From Rhodobacteraceae bacterium IMCC1335 (GTDB lineage Bacteria; Pseudomonadota; Alphaproteobacteria; Rhodobacterales; Rhodobacteraceae), in contig CP046864.1 of NCBI GenBank assembly GCA_039640495.1, positions 1,674,001 to 1,738,000 of the forward strand: a DNA stretch of 64,000 nucleotides, read 5' to 3'. The translations under genes were made by a program, and so were the position numbers. Of this stretch, positions 57,668 to 64,000 are shown piece after piece; within the stretch, counting starts at the first letter, position 1; the number at the start of each line of letters is the position of its first letter. The notes beneath the pieces were generated by a model that was given only the letters and a program-made list of their open reading frames with translations, was not told the origin of the DNA and searched no databases.

Positions 57668-59773
57668 ATGGTAAAGCTCATTCTTTTTGCGCCCTTAATT
57701 GGAGCCTTGATTGGCGGGTTCGGCTGGAAAATAATCGGTGAAACCGCCGCTCAATACGTGACAACTGGTCTGTTGTTTTTGGCTTGCGCCCTAAGCTGGA
57801 TTGTCTTTTTGGGATTTGATGGTGAAACGCAAATCATTCAAATATTTCGCTTTATCGAAAGCGGAAGCTTAAGCACAGATTGGGCGATCCGGTTGGATCG
57901 GCTGACAGCGATCATGTTGATCGTCGTCACCTCTGTGTCTGCTTTGGTGCATCTTTACAGCTTTGGATACATGGATCATGATCCGCAATGGAATGAGGAT
58001 GAAAGCTATAAACCCAGATTTTTTGCTTATTTGTCTTTCTTCACATTCGCGATGCTTGCGCTTGTCACATCTGACAATCTTATTCAGATGTTTTTTGGCT
58101 GGGAAGGCGTTGGTGTAGCCTCGTATCTTTTGATCGGGTTTTATTATCGTAAACCAACGGCCAATGCTGCGGCAATCAAAGCTTTTGTGGTGAACCGGGT
58201 TGGGGATTTTGGCTTTGCATTGGGCATTTTCGGCTTGTTTTATTTGACCGATAGCGTGTCTTTTACCGAGGTGTTTGCCGCTGCGCCAAAGCTAGCCGAA
58301 ACACAAATTCATTTTTTATGGCGGGAGTGGAATGCCGCCAATTTACTAGCGTTCTTGCTGTTTATCGGTGCGATGGGCAAATCGGCCCAGCTGTTTTTGC
58401 ACACATGGCTTCCCGATGCGATGGAGGGGCCAACCCCGGTTTCTGCGCTTATTCATGCGGCCACCATGGTTACAGCGGGTGTATTTTTGGTGTGTCGGAT
58501 GTCACCTTTGATGGAATACGCGCCCGAAGCGATGGCATTTGTGACTTTTCTTGGCGCTTCAACAGCCTTTTTTGCTGCCACTGTTGGTCTGGTTCAAAAC
58601 GATATCAAGCGCGTCATTGCCTATTCAACCTGTTCGCAGCTTGGCTATATGTTCGTCGCCGCGGGCGTGGGTGTATATTCGGTCGCCATGTTCCACCTGT
58701 TCACGCATGCGTTTTTCAAAGCCATGCTGTTTTTGGGGGCGGGATCTGTGATCCATGCGATGCATCATGAACAAGACATGCGCAATTATGGCGGTTTGCG
58801 GAAAAAAATCCCTTATACATTTGCGGCTATGATGATTGGAACTTTGGCCATTACCGGTGTTGGTATCCCTCTCACGCATATTGGTTTTGCCGGATTTTTA
58901 TCAAAGGATGCTGTGATTGAAAGTGCTTGGGCAGGAACCTCGGGTGGCTATGCGTTTTGGATGCTGGTTTTCGCCGCTATGCTGACATCTTTTTACAGCT
59001 GGCGTTTGATTTTTCTAACCTTTTACGGTGAGGCGCGCGGTGATCACCATACGCATGAGCACGCGCATGAAAGCCCCAAAGTCATGTTGATACCCTTAGG
59101 TGTTCTCGCGCTTGGCGCGGTGTTCAGCGGCATGGTGTGGTATAGCAGCTTCTTTGGCGATCATGCCTCTGTGAATAGGTTTTTTGGCATTCCCGAACAT
59201 CATGTGTCAGAGAAAGACCATGGGCATGATGTGGGCCATGATCAGGGCGATGGGGCGCAGGCTGACAAAGCCGATACGCATGCGAAAAAAGCCGACGGAC
59301 ACGCGGTACAGGCGCAAGCACCAATAGGCGCGATTTATATAAGAGCTGATAATCACGTAATGGATGAGGCGCATCATGCCCCGGTCTGGGTGAAAATCAG
59401 CCCGTTTATTGCGATGCTTATTGGTTTTGTAACAGCGCTTTGGTTTTACATTTGGGATCCGGCGATGCCCGCGCGCCTCGCGGCAAACCAGCGCCCTCTT
59501 TACCTATTCTTGCTCAACAAGTGGTATTTTGATGAAATCTACGATGTGCTTTTTGTAAAACCAGCCAAAGCTCTTGGGCGTTTGCTCTGGAAGCGGGGCG
59601 ATGGCAAAATCATTGATGGCACGCTCAATGGTATCGCGCTTGGGTTTATTCCGATGGTGACGCGTTTGGCGGGGCGGGCGCAGTCCGGGTTTATCTTCAC
59701 CTATGCCTTTGCGATGGTGATCGGAATTGTAGTGCTTGTCACTTGGATGAGCTTTACCGGAGGAGGCAACTGA
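57668..59773 (+). CDS. nuoL: NADH-quinone oxidoreductase subunit L
   Basis: 701 residues, antiporter-like. Blocks include [58 protein letters not shown] and [11 protein letters not shown] hydrophilic, His-rich insertion lies at about residues 457-547 ([11 protein letters not shown], then [10 protein letters not shown] and a [13 protein letters not shown] run). The C-terminal lateral helix follows. It is the distal proton pump with its connecting helix. The His-rich loop is longer than in minimal relatives. Confidence 0.96.
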   Translation: MVKLILFAPLIGALIGGFGWKIIGETAAQYVTTGLLFLACALSWIVFLGFDGETQIIQIFRFIESGSLSTDWAIRLDRLTAIMLIVVTSVSALVHLYSFGYMDHDPQWNEDESYKPRFFAYLSFFTFAMLALVTSDNLIQMFFGWEGVGVASYLLIGFYYRKPTANAAAIKAFVVNRVGDFGFALGIFGLFYLTDSVSFTEVFAAAPKLAETQIHFLWREWNAANLLAFLLFIGAMGKSAQLFLHTWLPDAMEGPTPVSALIHAATMVTAGVFLVCRMSPLMEYAPEAMAFVTFLGASTAFFAATVGLVQNDIKRVIAYSTCSQLGYMFVAAGVGVYSVAMFHLFTHAFFKAMLFLGAGSVIHAMHHEQDMRNYGGLRKKIPYTFAAMMIGTLAITGVGIPLTHIGFAGFLSKDAVIESAWAGTSGGYAFWMLVFAAMLTSFYSWRLIFLTFYGEARGDHHTHEHAHESPKVMLIPLGVLALGAVFSGMVWYSSFFGDHASVNRFFGIPEHHVSEKDHGHDVGHDQGDGAQADKADTHAKKADGHAVQAQAPIGAIYIRADNHVMDEAHHAPVWVKISPFIAMLIGFVTALWFYIWDPAMPARLAANQRPLYLFLLNKWYFDEIYDVLFVKPAKALGRLLWKRGDGKIIDGTLNGIALGFIPMVTRLAGRAQSGFIFTYAFAMVIGIVVLVTWMSFTGGGN

Positions 59774-59774
59774 T

Positions 59775-61322
59775 ATGGATACTTTGCTATTGTCCATTGT
59801 AACCTTTGTACCGGCTATGGCGGCTTTGATCCTTTTGGTTGTTGCGCGCGGCGAAGATGCCGCGGCCGGTTTGGTTGCCAAGCGCTTTGCGTTGGTCGCA
59901 ACAACCGCAACATTTATCATTTCGCTGTTCATTTTATGGCAGTTTGATCCGTCTGATACGGGATTTCAAATGGTGGAAGAGGCCGATTGGCTTTTGGGTT
60001 TGAAGTATAAGCTGGGTGTGGACGGGATCAGCATTCTATTTGTCATGCTAACAACATTCATGATGCCCTTGGTGATTGCCGCATCCTGGGGTGTGAACAC
60101 GCGCGTCAAAGAATATATGATCGCGTTTTTGCTTTTGGAAACGTTGATGCTGGGCGTGTTTATGGCGCTTGATCTGGTGCTGTTCTACCTGTTTTTTGAA
60201 GCGGGTTTGATCCCGATGTTCTTGATCATTGGGATCTGGGGTGGAAAAGAGCGGATCTATGCCTCGTTTAAGTTCTTTCTCTACACGTTTTTAGGATCCG
60301 TTTTGATGTTGGTTGCCATGGTGGCGATGTTTGCCGAAGCGGGCACCACAGATATTCCAACTTTGATGATCCATGAGTTTGATTTTGCCGATATGAAGAT
60401 ATTGGGTCTTCATATCGTGGGTGGAATGCAAACCTTGCTGTTTTTAGCGTTTTTTGCCAGCTTCGCCGTAAAAATGCCGATGTGGCCTGTGCACACCTGG
60501 CTGCCCGATGCACATGTGCAGGCACCCACGGCCGGTTCCGTTGTATTGGCGGCTATCCTTTTGAAAATGGGGGGATATGGGTTCTTGCGCTTTAGCTTGC
60601 CGATGTTTCCCGTCGGGTCAGACGTGATGGCGCCGGTGGTGTTGTGGATGTCGGCGATCGCTATTTTCTATACGTCTTTGGTGGCACTGATGCAGGAAGA
60701 TATGAAAAAGCTTATCGCTTATTCTTCGGTTGCGCATATGGGGTATGTGACAATGGGGATATTTGCGGCCAATCAACAAGGGATTGACGGCGCCATTTTT
60801 CAAATGCTGAGCCATGGCTTCATATCAGGAGCGCTGTTTCTCTGCGTTGGCGTTATTTACGACCGTATGCACACGCGCGAGATCGATGCGTATGGCGGTT
60901 TGGTGAACCGTATGCCCGCCTATGCACTTATTTTCATGCTGTTCACAATGGCCAATGTGGGCCTTCCGGGCACGTCGGGTTTTGTGGGTGAATTCTTAAC
61001 GCTTGTCGGCATATTCCAGGTCAATACCTGGGTGGCTTTGGTTGCAACGGCCGGGGTAATTCTATCCGCCTCATACGCGCTTTGGCTCTATCGCCGCGTG
61101 GTTATGGGGGATCTGATCAAAGAGAGCCTGCGCACAATATCTGACATGAGCCGGCGCGAGCGGGCGATCTTTGCACCATTGGTGGTGATGACCTTATTGC
61201 TGGGTGTGTATCCGGCATTGATATTGGATCTCATCGGCCCCTCTGTCGAGGCCTTGGTGCTGAATTATGAAATGGCTTTGGGGATCGCTGAGACCAGCAC
61301 CCAATTGGCCGCATCGCATTAA
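59775..61322 (+). CDS. nuoM: NADH-quinone oxidoreductase subunit M
   Basis: 515 residues with about fourteen helices. It has the conserved [18 protein letters not shown] (membrane Glu), [40 protein letters not shown] and [13 protein letters not shown] blocks. It is an antiporter-type proton pump of the membrane arm. It starts one base after the nuoL stop. Confidence 0.97.
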   Translation: MDTLLLSIVTFVPAMAALILLVVARGEDAAAGLVAKRFALVATTATFIISLFILWQFDPSDTGFQMVEEADWLLGLKYKLGVDGISILFVMLTTFMMPLVIAASWGVNTRVKEYMIAFLLLETLMLGVFMALDLVLFYLFFEAGLIPMFLIIGIWGGKERIYASFKFFLYTFLGSVLMLVAMVAMFAEAGTTDIPTLMIHEFDFADMKILGLHIVGGMQTLLFLAFFASFAVKMPMWPVHTWLPDAHVQAPTAGSVVLAAILLKMGGYGFLRFSLPMFPVGSDVMAPVVLWMSAIAIFYTSLVALMQEDMKKLIAYSSVAHMGYVTMGIFAANQQGIDGAIFQMLSHGFISGALFLCVGVIYDRMHTREIDAYGGLVNRMPAYALIFMLFTMANVGLPGTSGFVGEFLTLVGIFQVNTWVALVATAGVILSASYALWLYRRVVMGDLIKESLRTISDMSRRERAIFAPLVVMTLLLGVYPALILDLIGPSVEALVLNYEMALGIAETSTQLAASH

Positions 61323-61336
61323 CAGGAGTACGGTCA

Positions 61337-62782
61337 ATGATCCAAGCTGATCTGAACATTATTCTGCCCGAGGTTTTTCTATCGGTTTTTGCGATGCTTG
61401 CTTTGGTGGGAAGTGTCTATACGAGTAAAGACCGCTTGGGCCCGCTTTTGGTCTGGCTCACCGCGGCTATTATGGCTTTGGTTGCATTGGCCATTGCAAC
61501 CACTGGCTCCGGCGAAACGCAGGTTGCATTTGGCGGTATGTTTGTAGATGACGGCTTTGCCCGTTTCGCAAAAGTGACTATTTTGTTCTCAGCGGCAGCG
61601 GTGCTGGTGATGAGCGAAGATTACATGTCTCGCAATGGGTTGTTGCGCTTTGAATATCCACTTTTGGTTGTTTTCGCGGTTGTCGGGATGATGGTGATGG
61701 TCTCGGCGGGTGATCTTATGGCGCTTTATATGGGGCTTGAGCTACAATCTTTAGCGCTTTACGTGATCGCCTCGCTGCGCCGCGATAGTTTGAAATCGAC
61801 TGAGGCCGGCCTGAAATATTTTGTGCTTGGCGCTTTGTCATCTGGGCTTTTGCTGTATGGTGCGTCGCTCTGCTATGGCTATTCGGGCACAACCTTGTTC
61901 ACGGGCATTGTTGCCGCGACAGCAGAGAGCGACATTTCTGTTGGCTTGTTGCTTGGCTTGGTGATGATCAGCGCGGGTTTGGCGTTCAAAGTTTCCGCCG
62001 TGCCGTTTCATATGTGGACACCTGACGTTTATGAAGGTGCTCCTACACCGGTGACGGCATTTTTTGCTACGGCGCCGAAAGTGGCCGCGATTGGTTTGTT
62101 TGCGCGCGTGCTGCATGATGCCTTTGGAAATGTTGTCGGAGATTGGCAACAGATCATCGCTGTTTTATCGTTGCTTTCGATGTTTTTGGGTGCGTTTGCG
62201 GCGATTGGGCAAACAAACATCAAGCGTTTGATGGCCTATTCCTCGATTGCTCATATGGGGTATGCGCTTATGGGGTTGGCTGCGGGCACGGCTTTTGGAT
62301 TGCAAGCCTTGCTCATTTACATGGCCATTTACGTCACGATGAATATTGGAACTTTCGCGTTTATTCTTTCGATGCAAAAAGATGGAAAACCGGTCACGGA
62401 TATTGCGTCTTTGAACATGTTATCGCGCAGCCAGCCTGGTAAAGCCTTGGCTATGCTGGTGCTGTTGTTTAGCTTGGCCGGCGTGCCTCCTATGGTCGGG
62501 TTTTTTGGAAAATTATATGTGCTGCGCGCCGCTTTTGACGCGGGTTTGGCTTGGCTCGCGATCGCTGGCGTTATCGCGTCTGTGATCGGGGCCTTTTATT
62601 ATTTGCGGATCGTGTTCTATATGTATTTTGGCGAGGAGCAGGAAATTGGTCTTGATGTTTCAAAATCTCCAGTCATGGCCTCGGTTTTAATGGCCTCTGC
62701 AATCATTATGGTGGTTGGCGTTGCCAACCTGTTTGGTTTGGAAGGCCTGGCAGCTGCAGCGGCCCAGACCCTTGTGCAATAA
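61337..62782 (+). CDS. nuoN: NADH-quinone oxidoreductase subunit N
   Basis: 481 residues with about fourteen helices. It has [20 protein letters not shown] (membrane Glu), [36 protein letters not shown] and [24 protein letters not shown] precedes the start. It is the last nuo gene. The birA frame begins inside its 3' end. Confidence 0.97.
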   Translation: MIQADLNIILPEVFLSVFAMLALVGSVYTSKDRLGPLLVWLTAAIMALVALAIATTGSGETQVAFGGMFVDDGFARFAKVTILFSAAAVLVMSEDYMSRNGLLRFEYPLLVVFAVVGMMVMVSAGDLMALYMGLELQSLALYVIASLRRDSLKSTEAGLKYFVLGALSSGLLLYGASLCYGYSGTTLFTGIVAATAESDISVGLLLGLVMISAGLAFKVSAVPFHMWTPDVYEGAPTPVTAFFATAPKVAAIGLFARVLHDAFGNVVGDWQQIIAVLSLLSMFLGAFAAIGQTNIKRLMAYSSIAHMGYALMGLAAGTAFGLQALLIYMAIYVTMNIGTFAFILSMQKDGKPVTDIASLNMLSRSQPGKALAMLVLLFSLAGVPPMVGFFGKLYVLRAAFDAGLAWLAIAGVIASVIGAFYYLRIVFYMYFGEEQEIGLDVSKSPVMASVLMASAIIMVVGVANLFGLEGLAAAAAQTLVQ

Positions 62783-63533
62783 TCTGCCCGCAGGGTATGA
62801 GATTCGGGAATATGAGGAAATCTCTAGCACCAATGCTGAGGCATTGCGCTGCGCTGGCCGGATAGAAAAACCCACTTGGTTTTTTGCCCATAAGCAAACC
62901 GCAGGCCGCGGCCGGGGTGGAAAAGCCTGGGTAGATCCGGTTGGAAATTTTGCAGCGACAGTGCTGGTATTTCCTCAAGGAAAAATTCAAGACGTTGCCT
63001 TGCGCTCTTTCGTGGCGGGCTTGGCGGTGCATGATGCTTTGGTTGAGGTCAGTTTTGGTGCTGATGAATTTTCCTTAAAATGGCCAAATGATGTGTTGTT
63101 ACAGGGCAAAAAATTGGCGGGAATTTTGCTGGAAACCAGCATTGATGAAGGCGGTCGCCGCGCGCTTGCGATTGGGGTTGGGGTGAATTTAAACCAAGCG
63201 CCCGCGCAAACAGATTTGCAACTTGGCGCGCTGGATGCGGTCGGTTTATTCTCTGCGCTGAACCTGAAAATTACACCCCTTAGCTTTTTAAAGATATTGG
63301 CGCAGCGCTTTGATGATTGGGAAACCCGGTTTTTAAAACAAGGCTTTGAGCCGATACGCGTGGCGTGGCTTGCACGGGCGGCGCGCCTTGGCGAGGTTAT
63401 TACCGCGCGCGTGGGTGGCGAAGACATAACCGGACGATTTGACAGGATTGATGATTCAGGGCATTTGCAGTTGCAGACACCATCCGGCGCGCGTTCTATC
63501 GCCGCCGCTGAAATCTATTTTAGAGGAACGTAG
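62772..63533 (+). CDS. birA: Biotin-[acetyl-CoA-carboxylase] ligase
   Basis: About 253 residues, without the N-terminal DNA-binding domain of E. coli BirA, so it is a ligase only. Blocks are [27 protein letters not shown] (biotinyl-AMP loop), [20 protein letters not shown] and IGVGVNLNQ. No ATG is available at the expected place; I choose the TTG at 62772, which overlaps nuoN by 11 bases. A CTG at 62784 or an upstream TTG at 62715 are alternatives. It should biotinylate carriers such as MccA and AccB. Confidence 0.9.
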   Translation: MCNNLPAGYEIREYEEISSTNAEALRCAGRIEKPTWFFAHKQTAGRGRGGKAWVDPVGNFAATVLVFPQGKIQDVALRSFVAGLAVHDALVEVSFGADEFSLKWPNDVLLQGKKLAGILLETSIDEGGRRALAIGVGVNLNQAPAQTDLQLGALDAVGLFSALNLKITPLSFLKILAQRFDDWETRFLKQGFEPIRVAWLARAARLGEVITARVGGEDITGRFDRIDDSGHLQLQTPSGARSIAAAEIYFRGT

Positions 63534-63536
63534 CTG

Positions 63537-64000
63537 ATGTTACTTGCGGTGGATTGCGGCAATACCAATACGGTTTTTTCAATTTGGGATGGCGAAAGCT
63601 TTATCGCCACTTGGCGTGCTTCGACAGAAACGCAAAGAACCGCCGATCAATATTTTGTCTGGTTATCAACGCTGATGTCGTTGCAGAAAATCAAAGCGGA
63701 CATCACAGAGATGATTATTTCGTCAACGGTGCCGCGCGTGGTATTTAATTTGCGCGTCTTGGCAGATAGATATTTCAACACTCGGCCATATGTGGTGGGA
63801 AAGCCTGATTGCCTATTGCCCGTAAACATCCGCGTCGATCGTGGCACTGCGGTGGGTCCGGATCGGTTGGTCAATACTGTTGCGGGATTTGATTTATATG
63901 GCGGCGACCTGATCATTGTAGATTTTGGCACCGCCACCACATTTGATGTTGTGGATGGTGACGGGGCTTATATCGGTGGTGCAATTGCACCAGGGGTAAA
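63537..64000 (+). CDS. coaX: Type III pantothenate kinase, cut by window edge
   Basis: The ATG at 63537 follows birA by 3 bases, with AGAGGA about 9 bases upstream. The visible 154 residues show the CoaX phosphate motif LLAVDCGNTNTVFSI (residues 2-16), the VGPDRLVNTVAGF block with catalytic Asp, VDFGTATTFDVVD and IGGAIAPGVK. The enzyme phosphorylates pantothenate in the first step of CoA synthesis. nuo-birA-coaX is a common order in this group. Confidence 0.93.
   Translation, partial: MLLAVDCGNTNTVFSIWDGESFIATWRASTETQRTADQYFVWLSTLMSLQKIKADITEMIISSTVPRVVFNLRVLADRYFNTRPYVVGKPDCLLPVNIRVDRGTAVGPDRLVNTVAGFDLYGGDLIIVDFGTATTFDVVDGDGAYIGGAIAPGV

Overview
The window looks like chromosome of an alphaproteobacterium of the Rhodobacterales (roseobacter type). 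The main support is the complete nuo operon with the extra genes found in this order (long NuoE with a C-terminal helix-hairpin-helix, a paralogous membrane protein, a DUF5337-like protein), followed by birA and coaX. Other support: ivd-mcc, glmU-glmS, TspO, a BciA-type divinyl reductase and a DmdA-like demethylase. Most of the window is of moderate GC. Only 27.1-34.6 kb is clearly AT-richer with different codon use. Placement below the order is inference.

Layout. 1-4.65 kb: partial chemoreceptor, an unknown gene behind a good sigma-54-type promoter, a bciA-like gene and a decayed nucleoside deoxyribosyltransferase. 4.7-7.1 kb: intact amino-acid ABC transporter. 7.4-15.1 kb: two-partner secretion locus (1785-residue exoprotein, its outer-membrane transporter, an IalB-like periplasmic protein). 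15.5-20.9 kb: an unusual metabolic cluster (FMN hydroxy-acid oxidase, ThDP enzyme, 5-hydroxyisourate-hydrolase-like protein, DmdA-like THF demethylase, convergent LysR regulator). 21-25.3 kb: TPR proteins, small proteins, a broken XRE/2TM regulator, an EamA exporter, TspO. 25.4-27.1 kb: relics of an amino-acid ABC permease, its ATPase and a Sir2-like protein, joined by deletions. 27.1-34.6 kb: AT-rich type I restriction-modification island lying against the 3' end of glmS, with serine recombinase, intact hsdM and hsdS, an hsdR that has lost its nuclease domain and Walker A, and methyltransferase fragments. 34.6-40.8 kb: glmS, glmU, gph, a DegT aminotransferase and a decayed delta-class carbonic anhydrase. 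41.1-46.3 kb: leucine/isovalerate degradation (ivd, mccB, mccA) behind a palindromic operator. 46.5-62.8 kb: nuoA-N for respiratory complex I with several accessory and possible small ORFs. 62.8-64 kb: birA and partial coaX.

The recurring theme is gene decay: nine relic genes are recognisable only by reading across frames. The best candidates for undescribed biology are the 15.5-20.9 kb cluster, the remodelled R-M island, the exoprotein with FG-GAP and YDG repeats, and the accessory proteins of the nuo operon. All family assignments come from reading the translated sequence by eye; no database search was possible.
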